A stretch of DNA of 64,000 bases, taken from the NCBI GenBank assembly GCA_964628195.1, contig CAZVPF010000004.1:62001-126000 (forward strand). The letters are read 5' to 3'. Source of the DNA: CAZVPF01 sp964628195. Lineage in GTDB: Bacteria; Planctomycetota; Phycisphaerae; Sedimentisphaerales; Anaerohalosphaeraceae. Shown here one piece after another: positions 34,874-43,001 of the stretch (the first letter of the stretch is position 1; the number at the start of each line of letters is the position of its first letter). Below the pieces are notes generated by a model. The model was given only the letters and a program-made list of their open reading frames with translations, had not been told where the DNA came from and made no database searches. The position numbers and the translations under genes are program-made.

Positions 34874-35491
34874 ATGGCAAAAAGAAAAACAGCCAAAAAA
34901 AAGAGGCAGGATGTATTGAAGAATTTCCCGCCTGAAGTTCAGGAAACTATTATGGAGTATCCCAAAGAGACAAGGACCGCCATCAGGGAGTCTCTTGAAA
35001 AGTGGATGAAAAAAGACGACGAAGATGCCGTCAACACAATTGTCTACATGGCGACCCAGCAGGAAATACCCCCTATACTCAAAAAGCTTGTAGGCTTCCA
35101 GTCTCGCAGGGCTGCAGATGAACAGTCCGAACTTGAAGACAGGGTTCAGATGAAAAAGACCGGTACCAAGAAGAAAACCAGGAAGAAAAAGACTACCAAG
35201 AAGTCTGCAAAGAAGAAGAGCACCAAAAAGGCTGCTAAGAAAAAGACCGCTAAAAAGAAAGTGACCAAGAAGAAAGCGGCCAAGAAGAAAACTGCGAAGA
35301 AGAAGGCAACAAAGAAAAAGGCCGCAAAAAAGAAGACCTCCAAGAAAAAGGCCGCTAAGAAGAAAAAGGCTGCAAAGAAGTCTACGAAGAAGAAAACCGC
35401 CAAGAAAAAGACGGCTAAAAAGAAAACTGCCAAGAAAAAGACAGCAAAAAAGAAAACATCCCGCAAAAAAACTTCAAAAAAGCGTAAATAA
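34874..35491 (+). CDS. Histone-H1-like lysine-rich protein
   Basis: A 205-residue, strongly basic protein. The first 95 residues form a mostly helical domain (FPPEVQETIMEYPKETRTAI onward) that I do not recognise. The remaining 110 residues are a low-complexity tail of Lys with Ala and Thr, built from KKKTAKKK-like units. Similar tails occur in bacterial histone-H1-like and nucleoid proteins, where they bind DNA or RNA by charge. AAAGGAA precedes the start and a strong terminator follows at 35498. It is probably monocistronic. A nucleoid or ribosome-binding role is likely but unproven. Confidence 0.8.
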   Translation: MAKRKTAKKKRQDVLKNFPPEVQETIMEYPKETRTAIRESLEKWMKKDDEDAVNTIVYMATQQEIPPILKKLVGFQSRRAADEQSELEDRVQMKKTGTKKKTRKKKTTKKSAKKKSTKKAAKKKTAKKKVTKKKAAKKKTAKKKATKKKAAKKKTSKKKAAKKKKAAKKSTKKKTAKKKTAKKKTAKKKTAKKKTSRKKTSKKRK

Positions 35492-35497
35492 ACCGGT

Positions 35498-35526
35498 AAA
35501 GGCCCCTTTGAAAGGGGCCTTTTTTA
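35498..35526 (+). terminator. Rho-independent terminator
   Basis: A stem AAGGCCCCTTT with AAAGGGGCCTT (35499-35509 and 35511-35521), running into T residues. It ends the H1-like transcript. Confidence 0.9.
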
Positions 35527-35565
35527 TTTACTTTAATAAGGTTTTAATGAGGGAAGGGAAGAAAA

Positions 35566-36147
35566 ATGGCTTTTACACTCCAGCCGGGGCAAAAGGCCCC
35601 CGATTTCAATCTGCCTGGTACAGACGGAAATGTCTACAAGCTGTCGGATTTTGACGAGGCCGATACGCTCGTGATCTTTTTTACATGCAATCACTGCCCG
35701 TACGTGGTCGGTTCGGATGAGTCGACGCGTAAGACTGTCGAAAAATATGCGAACCGGGGTGTGAGGTTTGTTGCCATTAACTCGAACAGTCCGAATACTT
35801 ACGAGGAGGACTCATTCGCCAATATGGTAAAACGCATGGATGAGCATAAGTTTCCATGGTTATATCTGCACGACGGGTCGCAGGAAATCGCCAGAGCATA
35901 CGGGGCACTTCGGACACCGCATTTCTACGTTTTTGACAGGGACCGCAAGCTCATATATACCGGGCGTGCGCTCGATAACCCACGCGAAGCGGAAAAAAGC
36001 ACCGTTAATGACCTTGAAAAGGCTCTTGAGGAGCACCTGGCGGGCAAAGAAGTTACAACTAAAATGACAAACCCCATCGGCTGTAATGTCAAATGGGAGG
36101 GGAAAGACGCACACTGGATGCCGCCTGATGCGTGTAACCTGATATGA
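35566..36147 (+). CDS. Thioredoxin-like / AhpC-TSA family protein
   Basis: A 193-residue thioredoxin-fold protein. The opening LQPGQKAPDFNLPGTDG is typical of the AhpC/TSA group and the redox motif is CNHC (in FFTCNHCPYV, about residues 44-50). The family with this C-x-H-C variant reduces disulfides or peroxides; the exact partner is unknown. No signal peptide, so it is probably cytoplasmic. It starts 74 bases after the H1-like gene stop, beyond that gene's terminator. Confidence 0.85.
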   Translation: MAFTLQPGQKAPDFNLPGTDGNVYKLSDFDEADTLVIFFTCNHCPYVVGSDESTRKTVEKYANRGVRFVAINSNSPNTYEEDSFANMVKRMDEHKFPWLYLHDGSQEIARAYGALRTPHFYVFDRDRKLIYTGRALDNPREAEKSTVNDLEKALEEHLAGKEVTTKMTNPIGCNVKWEGKDAHWMPPDACNLI

Positions 36148-36337
36148 CATTACAGTAATCGCTATAAGCAAGACAAACAATATCTGGAACTGTCGGCTTT
36201 AGGGTGGCGTTTCAGTAAAAACACTGATTTGCTGAGAGCAGGTCCGAAAATCACGCGAAAAGTTTATCTTATCGGGCTTTTTCTGTCGAAAAAATATCAT
36301 AATTACAGAGCAGAGATAGTGCGCCTTGCTTTCAGGT

Positions 36338-36363
36338 TAAAATGCGCAGCCTGTAAATGATAA
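36338..36363 (+). promoter_or_regulatory. Weak candidate flagellar sigma-28-type promoter
   Basis: TAAA (36338-36341), 14 bases, AATGATAA (36356-36363). The last five bases match the consensus GCCGATAA; the first three do not. The position just upstream of a flagellin gene makes it plausible. No Shine-Dalgarno precedes the ATG. Confidence 0.3.
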
Positions 36364-36371
36364 TATAAGCA

Positions 36372-37637
36372 ATGTTAGTCATAAAAAATAATCTGATGGC
36401 CGCTAATACAGCCCGAAACCTGGGCAGGGCATACGCCAGCCTTGCTCAATCGGTTGAAAGGCTCAGCAGCGGACTGCGGATAAACAGCGCCCGTGACGAC
36501 GCAGCGGGACTTGCTGTCAGGGAACTTATGCGCGCGGATATCGCGACGCTTAAGCAGGGCAAGCGCAACACCCTTGACGGGATCAGTATGCTTCAGACTA
36601 TGGAAGGGGGGATGGGGGCAATAAACAGCCTGCTGGTAAGAATGAAACAACTGGCAGAACAGGCAAGCACAGGCAGTTATTCGGCCAAGCAGCGACAGAT
36701 TATGAACTATGAATTTGCGGAAATGGCGAAAGAGATAGACCGGATCAGCGAGAAAACCAGTTTTAACGGCATAAAAATGCTTAACAAGAGGACTTCAGGT
36801 CCTCGAGCGGGGCAAAACAGTGAAATCAGCATACACACAGGACAGGGAAGTATAGACATCCCCAAAGTTGCCGCAAGCCAGGAGGGGCTTGACGTTGAGA
36901 TCGAGGGTCGCGCAGACCTGAACGTCTGGGATGATATATCAAGATACGGTAAAAGCGTAGACACCGAACAGGGCAGAGAGGTTGAACAAACCAGCTTTGC
37001 GACTCTTACTTTCGGCATCGCGTCGCCGATGTATGGTGTGGATCCCTACTATTCCGGTGAGGGTTCATGGGGTAACGGCATAACGATTATGATAAAATTC
37101 GCAAATACCGGTGCAGGCACCTCGGAGGACTGGATTGCGATACCAGTAATAACACCAGAAAAGGTTAAATTCACAATAGACGAGTTGATAGCGAAGATAA
37201 ACTCACAGGTAGGTCAGGATGTTGTAGATAAAGAATGGGATGTCGCTAAGGGGAGATATTATCTTAAAATAAACGCCGTTGACCCCGGGGCGGACCAAAT
37301 TACGTATGAGCTTGTTCGGTATACTGTAGACAATGGATTGAACTTGCGAACTGCAACTGCGGCGAAATATGCGCTGGAAAAGATCAATACGGCAATCGAA
37401 CAGCAAAATACCGACCGGGCGTCGTTCGGGTACTATATCCGGCGGCTCGAAGCGGAAAGCCATGTTCTCGGCATACGGACGGAAAACCTTATGGCTGCCG
37501 AATCTCGCATTTCCGATGTAGATGCGGCCACCGAGATGGCCAGCATGACCCGCAACCAGGTTCTCGCCCAGGCTGGGATATCAATGCTAAGCCAGGCAAA
37601 CACACTTCCGAGAATGGCGCTTGAACTATTGCGATAA
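36372..37637 (+). CDS. fliC: Flagellin
   Basis: A 421-residue flagellar filament protein. The N-terminal D0/D1 region is clear: NNLMAANTARNLGRAYASLA, then SVERLSSGLRINSARDDAAG and the long coiled-coil helices to about 140. The middle, about 150-335, is a variable outer domain. The C-terminal D1/D0 (AESRISDVDAATEMASMTRN, then AQAGISMLSQANTLPRMALE) ends in LLR. The core is complete, so it should polymerise. No other flagellar gene is present nearby, and the gene stands alone on its transcript. Confidence 0.93.
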   Translation: MLVIKNNLMAANTARNLGRAYASLAQSVERLSSGLRINSARDDAAGLAVRELMRADIATLKQGKRNTLDGISMLQTMEGGMGAINSLLVRMKQLAEQASTGSYSAKQRQIMNYEFAEMAKEIDRISEKTSFNGIKMLNKRTSGPRAGQNSEISIHTGQGSIDIPKVAASQEGLDVEIEGRADLNVWDDISRYGKSVDTEQGREVEQTSFATLTFGIASPMYGVDPYYSGEGSWGNGITIMIKFANTGAGTSEDWIAIPVITPEKVKFTIDELIAKINSQVGQDVVDKEWDVAKGRYYLKINAVDPGADQITYELVRYTVDNGLNLRTATAAKYALEKINTAIEQQNTDRASFGYYIRRLEAESHVLGIRTENLMAAESRISDVDAATEMASMTRNQVLAQAGISMLSQANTLPRMALELLR

Positions 37638-37655
37638 ATTCCTTAACCTGTCGCC

Positions 37656-38757
37656 ATGAAAATACTTGCCCTGGAACCCTATTTTGGCGGCTCGCACGAA
37701 GCGTTTTTGAGCGGCTGGTCAAGGTACAGCCGGCACAGTTTCCGGCTGCTGACACTGCCTCCATATAAATGGAAATGGCGAATGCGTCATGCCGCTGTCA
37801 ACTTTGCCGCAGAGGCATCTGCGCTGGTCAAAAACGGTGAAAAATTTGACGTTCTGTTCTGCTCCGACATGCTAAATCTTGCGGAGTTTTCAGGTTTGGC
37901 ACCGGCGCTGTCAAATATTCGGTCAGTGGTATATTTCCATGAAAACCAGTTGACCTATCCCGTACGATTTGAATCCGAGAGGGATTACCAGTTCGGTTTT
38001 ACCAATATGACTACGGCTCTTGCCTCCAGCGAGGCGTGGTTCAACTCGAAATTCCACCTGGATGAGTTTACAGCCTCTGTGGGCACACTGCTGAAAAAAA
38101 TGCCGGACAATCAGCCGGGAAATGTGGTCGAACTAATTAAACAAAAGAGTTTTGTCCAGCCGCCGGGAATTGACATTGCGAATATGCCCGAGCGAAGGGA
38201 AAAGGGGCCGCTGCATATTCTATGGTCATCCCGCTGGGAACATGACAAAAACCCGGAAGAGTTTTTTGCTGCGCTTGATATTCTGAAAAAGCAAAAAATT
38301 GATTTCAAGCTGAGTGTCCTTGGTGAATCCTTCCGTGATGTTCCGGAGGTCTTCGAGTCCGGCGCAGAAAAATTTAAGCCATATATTATCAACTGGGGTT
38401 TTTTGGCGTCGCTCGAACAATACCGCAAATGCCTGGCTTCGGCTGACGTAATAGTCTCGACAGCCAACCACGAATTTTTCGGGATAGGTGTTGTAGAAGC
38501 TGCGGCGGGGGGGCGCGGTGCCGGTGCTGCCAAGCCGTCTTTCGTACCCGGAAATTTTTTCGACAGATTCGGCGGTATTCTACGAAACGGGCTGTGCGGG
38601 TCTTGCCAAAAAGCTGAAGGAATTGACCGGGCTTAAGGCAGATGGTAAACTGAGGGCAATTGCCGAAAGAGCGATGATTGCCGCTGGCAGATACCGCTGG
38701 GGAATTCGGGCCAGGGAAATGGACGTTCAAATTGAAAGGCTTGTCAATGGCTCCTGA
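37656..38757 (+). pseudogene. tRNA-queuosine mannosyltransferase-like (DUF3524) gene, frameshifted
   Basis: A GT-B glycosyltransferase of the DUF3524/GTDC1 type, the family of the enzyme that mannosylates queuosine in tRNA. The N-terminus is characteristic (MKILALEPYFGGSHEAFLSG), followed by FYHENQ-like and LHILWSSRWEHDKNPEEFF segments. At a seven-G tract (38507-38513) the frame changes: the continuous frame gives 326 residues ending in unrelated sequence, while removing one G restores EAAAGGAVPVLPSRLSYPEIF and runs on to 38757 as expected. The cause may be a real mutation, a sequencing error in the homopolymer or slippage. The U32 gene starts within its last 11 bases. Confidence 0.75.
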
Positions 38758-39940
38758 ACTGCTTGCACCGGCAGGCAACTTTGAAAAGCTCAAGTACGCT
38801 GTCGCGTACGGCGCCGATACCGTGTACTTCGGCTCGCAGTTCGGCTCGCTTCGTAATTTTGCCGGTAACTTTACCGACGAACAGGCCGACGAAGCGATAA
38901 GGCACCTTCACGAACGGGGCAGGAAAGGCTACCTGACGCTGAATATTTACCCGTTTACCGATGAATATGACCTGGTTCGTCAAACCGCTGGGCGATACGA
39001 CGAAATGGGCATCGACGCTATAATTGTCGCCGATATGGGGGTGTTTAATGAGCTCAGGAAAATGAATCTTTCTGCGGGTCTGCACATCAGCACGCAGGCA
39101 AATACCGTGAGCGCGGCGGCGGCATTGGCATATTCGGAACTTGGCGCACAACGAGTGAACCTGGCACGAGAATTGACTTTCGAGCAGGTCAAGGATATTC
39201 GTGAGCAAACGAGGGGTAAAATCGAGCTGGAAGTGTTTATTCACGGCGCGGTCTGTTTTTCATACTCGGGCCGATGCGCAATCAGTGACTACATGACAGG
39301 CTACCCGGCGAACCGGGGTCAATGCAAACATCCGTGCCGTTACAAATACTATCTCGTGGAGGAAAAGCGTCCCGGTCAATACTATCCGGTCGCGGAGGAC
39401 GAACGCGGGCTGTATCTTTTTAACTGCAAGGACTTGGCACTGTTTTCTTATATTCAAGAGCTGGCTGGTCTGGACATCGACTCTCTGAAGATAGAAGGGC
39501 GAATGAAATCGGTTCATTACATCGCCTCGGTTGTGTCATTTTACCGCCGGGTGCTCGATGGTGAAAAATTTACGGAGCAGCAGGCAGTTGAGATTCTAAG
39601 CCGTGTTCCCAACCGCGGTTATACATCAGGTTTTATGAAAGGCTCTTTCCCGGCGGAGGATTACACTACGGGCGAGAGCATTACAAAGTCGACTTGTACG
39701 TTTGTCGGCAATGTCATTGACCATCCTGACTACGGGACAAGAGTTCTCGAGGTGCGAAACAAGGTGTACGCGGGTGAAAGACTTGAGCTTCTGACACCTG
39801 ACGGCAATTTTTCACAGTTAACCATGCCTTCTCCGCTTAGAACAACAAGGGAGGAGTTTGTCGAGTTTTCGAACAACTCCCAGTTCGTGGTTCTTGAAAC
39901 GGCGGTGCCTGAATATTCTATTGTGCGGCGGGTACACTAA
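38747..39940 (+). CDS. U32 peptidase-family protein (TrhP-like)
   Basis: A 397-residue member of the U32 family; characterised relatives such as TrhP (YegQ) act in tRNA hydroxylation, though others were described as collagenases. The start at 38747 has AAAGG 7 bases upstream and gives MAPELLAPAGNFEKLKYAV, the usual opening; an upstream in-frame ATG at 38678 would only add part of the other gene. The U32 signature is EVFIHGAVCFSYSGRCAISD, with clustered Cys residues after it (QCKHPCRY). It directly follows a likely tRNA-modifying gene, which fits a tRNA role. Confidence 0.85.
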   Translation: MAPELLAPAGNFEKLKYAVAYGADTVYFGSQFGSLRNFAGNFTDEQADEAIRHLHERGRKGYLTLNIYPFTDEYDLVRQTAGRYDEMGIDAIIVADMGVFNELRKMNLSAGLHISTQANTVSAAAALAYSELGAQRVNLARELTFEQVKDIREQTRGKIELEVFIHGAVCFSYSGRCAISDYMTGYPANRGQCKHPCRYKYYLVEEKRPGQYYPVAEDERGLYLFNCKDLALFSYIQELAGLDIDSLKIEGRMKSVHYIASVVSFYRRVLDGEKFTEQQAVEILSRVPNRGYTSGFMKGSFPAEDYTTGESITKSTCTFVGNVIDHPDYGTRVLEVRNKVYAGERLELLTPDGNFSQLTMPSPLRTTREEFVEFSNNSQFVVLETAVPEYSIVRRVH

Positions 39941-40022
39941 TCGCTGTACACAAGTTTCATTGTGTTATTCATTTGGTTAGAAAACAGAACACAGAAGATA
40001 GATATATTCTGGAGGGTTGAAA

Positions 40023-40055
40023 ATGAAGATATTTTTTTTATCCCTCGGTAAGTGA
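40023..40055 (+). other. Ten-codon remnant of a secreted-protein gene start
   Basis: A strong Shine-Dalgarno (GGAGGG at 40011-40016) is followed after 6 bases by an ATG and the frame MKIFFLSLGK, which looks like the start of a signal peptide, then a stop. The convergent SGNH hydrolase gene ends 14 bases later. It could be the broken 5' end of a lost gene at a rearrangement junction. A chance occurrence cannot be excluded. Confidence 0.25.
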
Positions 40056-40068
40056 GTGTTTGGTTCGG

Positions 40069-41499
40069 TTAGTTGATTTTCTTAAGATTGTATTTATGTG
40101 GTGAAGGTTTGTTTTCCCGATATATCTCGGTTATGATTTTTTCGATTCGGGTTGGGATCTGGTGGATGGTTTCGATGTCGTTTTTGTGGCGGTTCCAGTA
40201 GCGGAGTGTTCCACCTTTTGCGAATTGACCGCCGGGCTGGAAGAGGGAGCGGACTTTTGGGCTGTTGAACATTTGGTTAATATCCCGCCTGTCTGTGCCG
40301 TCAAATTGTATTCCGTAGCGTTTTAGGGCGACTTTTAGCATTCCTTCGGTGCGGAGTTTATATTCGAGGGCGTTTTTCTGCTCGATCAGGTTCATAACCG
40401 TTTCGGCCTGGAGGTATTGTGGTGTTTTGGTGTATTCGGAGAGGTTTACGCCCCTGGCAAGCCGGTTTTCGGTGAAGTCGTCAATATAAATGTCGTCTAT
40501 TTTTAGCCGCCATGTTCCTTTAGGGAGATTTTTTACAGTCAGTGTCTGCCGGTTTAATTCGTCCATGACAGGCACAAGGTCAAGGGCGTTTTTTGCGGCG
40601 GGGTCGATGTACCAGGGCAGGGAGTTCTCGGTTAGGGTGAAAGTGAGCCGGTCTTTGTCAAAGTCAGTGTTCTGCACGGTACAGTTGCGGGTTTTGGTCA
40701 GGTTTGGGTTGTTGAAATAAACGGTCGTCTCGGAGACCATGGCCGGGGCGTTTTGAGACTTTAAGAAAAGGTATGCCATAACGAGGTTGCCGGTTGGGCC
40801 GGGATGGATTCGGTCGCTGCTTATGAGTGTAAAATTCGGGTCGGCGGACTGGATTTCCTGGTTCAAAGCTGTCATTGGTTCATGGAAGCAGACGAGCTTT
40901 AATTCGTTTTCATCGGCGAGCCTGGCGACTATTACAGCGGCTCGGCGGAGTGAGGAATTGTAATCGATATGATTTTCGGGGACGGGGGCCTGGAGCTTTG
41001 CGGTGTCGTCGTAGGGTGTTGTTGTAACAAGTATTATTTCGGCGGAGGTTTTTGTGCGGATCAATTCGAGAAGCTTTATCATGTTTTGGGCGTAGTTGTC
41101 GGATATCTGCTGAGTCCAGGGTTTGTGTGCGAAGTCGTTCATGCCGAGCATTAGGACTATTTTGGTGGGGTTCAGTTGGGGGACGTCCCACGTGAAGTTT
41201 ACGAGGGTTTTTTCGGCGGTGTGGCCGCCTATGCCGCAGTTGTATATCTTTATTATTCTATCGGGGAAGCGGGTCGCATAGTAGTTGTAAATATACTGGT
41301 GGTAACGGCCGGAGTGAGTGATGCTGTCGCCTACGAAACATACGACGTCACCGTCTTTGAATGTAAGTTCTGACTTTTTTTTCGGCTGCGGATTTGAAGG
41401 AGCCGGTTTTGACATTGCCCCAGCCGTTTGGCATAAGATCAGCAGGCATAGGGTGATGGTTTGCAGGGTGCGTGTAAATGGAGTTTTGGTTTTTTTCAT
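40069..41499 (-). CDS. SGNH/GDSL-family hydrolase, secreted
   Basis: A 476-residue exported esterase of the SGNH superfamily. The signal peptide is about 1-28. Block I is FVGDSITHSGRYHQY (nucleophile Ser in GDSIT, about residue 58), block II GIGGHTAEKT, block III GMNDFAHKPW and block V DRIHPGPTGNLVMAYLF (Asp-x-x-His). The C-terminal 180 residues form an additional domain of unknown role. Carbohydrate esterases such as deacetylases fit the neighbouring sugar-uptake genes. Specificity is unknown. It is the last gene of the minus-strand carbohydrate block. Confidence 0.85.
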   Translation of the reverse strand: MKKTKTPFTRTLQTITLCLLILCQTAGAMSKPAPSNPQPKKKSELTFKDGDVVCFVGDSITHSGRYHQYIYNYYATRFPDRIIKIYNCGIGGHTAEKTLVNFTWDVPQLNPTKIVLMLGMNDFAHKPWTQQISDNYAQNMIKLLELIRTKTSAEIILVTTTPYDDTAKLQAPVPENHIDYNSSLRRAAVIVARLADENELKLVCFHEPMTALNQEIQSADPNFTLISSDRIHPGPTGNLVMAYLFLKSQNAPAMVSETTVYFNNPNLTKTRNCTVQNTDFDKDRLTFTLTENSLPWYIDPAAKNALDLVPVMDELNRQTLTVKNLPKGTWRLKIDDIYIDDFTENRLARGVNLSEYTKTPQYLQAETVMNLIEQKNALEYKLRTEGMLKVALKRYGIQFDGTDRRDINQMFNSPKVRSLFQPGGQFAKGGTLRYWNRHKNDIETIHQIPTRIEKIITEIYRENKPSPHKYNLKKIN

Positions 41500-41583
41500 A
41501 TAAAAGCTGCCTTGTATATGGATTAGTCTGTTTCAACTATTGTACACAAGGGTGATTTAATGTTCAGCTTTTTTTTGCGGGGA

Positions 41584-42849
41584 TTAGAAAGTAAGCTGCA
41601 GTCGCAGGCCCATTACAACCGCGTCGGGGGTTGAGTTTACGCCGCCGGGGTTCGAGACGTACTGGATACTGGGGGTAAGAGAAGCCCAATTTGTGAGCAT
41701 CGCGTTGTAGTAGAGTTCGTAGACGCTTTCGTAATCGTCGGTGTAGGTTGTGTTCGCTGCGTTGGAGAAAGTGCCGTGTGCAAAACCGAAGCCGAATACG
41801 TCTTCGTCCCTGCCTGGGAAAAGGCCCCGGTACTGCAAGCCGAGTGACCAGAAGTGGGTTATGTCGTTTTTACGAGGGTCGGCGTAGCCGTAGCGGAAAA
41901 AGGTTCCCAGGCCCTGTGTGTCACCGGGCTCGGAGTTTTCTCTGCATAGCTGCTGGTCGAGGCTGAGGTAGAGTCCTGTGTCGCCGGATTTGTTTTCGGT
42001 TGCGTCGGAGTGTCCTTTCGGCTGGGGGTCGTACCAGATACCGAGGCGATATGCTCCCTGCAGGGGGCCTTTGGGAGAGTCGAAAGCGGGTGTTATTCCG
42101 GTTTCGATAATGTAGAAGTAGTCTTTAGAGCCTTTAAATGCGGTGTTGAACTGGGGGCTGTATGCGGCGACGGTTGGTTCTGCGTCTGCTGCGGCTGCAC
42201 CGATGTACCACGAGTCGAGGGGTTGGTACTGGAACTGCAGGGCGAGTGTTTTGTCGGGGAATGGTATTGTCGGGTTGTTGATCAGGGCGCTGTTGAGGAA
42301 CTGGGCGGTTTCGTCGTTGGCGTAGGCGTTGCCGTCAAAGGAGACGGGACAGCCGGAACAGTCAAACCCGCCTGTAAGGTCGATTTTTCCAAAGCGGAGC
42401 TTCAGGGTATCGTCCCACAAAGACTGCTCGTACCACAGTTCGCCAATGTACATGAAGTGGTTGCCGACCGCATCGCCGTTTACTCCGAATACACCGGCGA
42501 TGCTGGATGCGTCTATGCCGTCCGACCATGAGCCTTCGGTGAGCATATAAAGTGAGCCCCCTTCGATACCGAGCAGTTTTTCAAAGTCGGCTTCGAGCTC
42601 GATGTCGCAGCTGCCGGTGTATCGGCCGGCTTTGCGGTGTGTTGAGGTGCCGCCTCGCATATTGTTCTGGTAGATCTGGGTCAGGCCGAGAGCGATGTTT
42701 ATGCCGTTTTCGTTTAGCTGGTCGTTAAGGCCGAAAAAGCCATCCGTTATGGTGTCCCTTTGCCAAAGGCTTTGGTAATCGCCGGCAGATGTGATGGGTG
42801 CAATCGCAATCATAGTGCAAATGAGGATAATACAATTAATCGGTTTCAT
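41584..42849 (-). CDS. OprB-like carbohydrate porin
   Basis: A 421-residue outer-membrane porin. The start at 42849 has AAAGGA 7 bases upstream and gives a clean signal peptide (MKPINCIILICTMIAIAPIT). An earlier in-frame ATG at 42996 would add a hydrophobic segment without precedent. The mature sequence has OprB-family features: an N-terminal GLNDQLNENGINIALGLTQI, then repeating amphipathic beta strands, and the C-terminal aromatic LRLQLTF. It probably lets oligosaccharides cross the outer membrane. A 20-base palindrome lies 61 bases upstream of this start. Confidence 0.82.
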   Translation of the reverse strand: MKPINCIILICTMIAIAPITSAGDYQSLWQRDTITDGFFGLNDQLNENGINIALGLTQIYQNNMRGGTSTHRKAGRYTGSCDIELEADFEKLLGIEGGSLYMLTEGSWSDGIDASSIAGVFGVNGDAVGNHFMYIGELWYEQSLWDDTLKLRFGKIDLTGGFDCSGCPVSFDGNAYANDETAQFLNSALINNPTIPFPDKTLALQFQYQPLDSWYIGAAAADAEPTVAAYSPQFNTAFKGSKDYFYIIETGITPAFDSPKGPLQGAYRLGIWYDPQPKGHSDATENKSGDTGLYLSLDQQLCRENSEPGDTQGLGTFFRYGYADPRKNDITHFWSLGLQYRGLFPGRDEDVFGFGFAHGTFSNAANTTYTDDYESVYELYYNAMLTNWASLTPSIQYVSNPGGVNSTPDAVVMGLRLQLTF

Positions 42850-42891
42850 CGGGTTTCCTTTAGATATAAAGACAACATTATTAGTCTTTTG

Positions 42892-42929
42892 AATAAGGCA
42901 CATGTGAAATAATAAGGCGTGCCTTATTA
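42892..42929. promoter_or_regulatory. Palindromic operator candidate upstream of the porin gene
   Basis: A perfect inverted repeat at 42910-42929: TAATAAGGC, two bases, then its exact reverse complement. A third half-site (AATAAGGCAC) lies at 42892-42901 in the same orientation as the left arm. Such symmetry is typical of dimeric repressors. No regulator gene is nearby. Confidence 0.5.
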
Positions 42930-43001
42930 ACGTCAAGAAAAAAAATGCAAAAAAACAGGTTTCACTAAAAAATTTGGATTTAGCGGCTGAAAACAAAAAA
43001 G

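Noticed and set aside
34874..35491. Tandem DNA repeat or CRISPR-like array
   Set aside because: The repetition is at the protein level (Lys/Ala/Thr units with variable codons) within one frame, without spacers.
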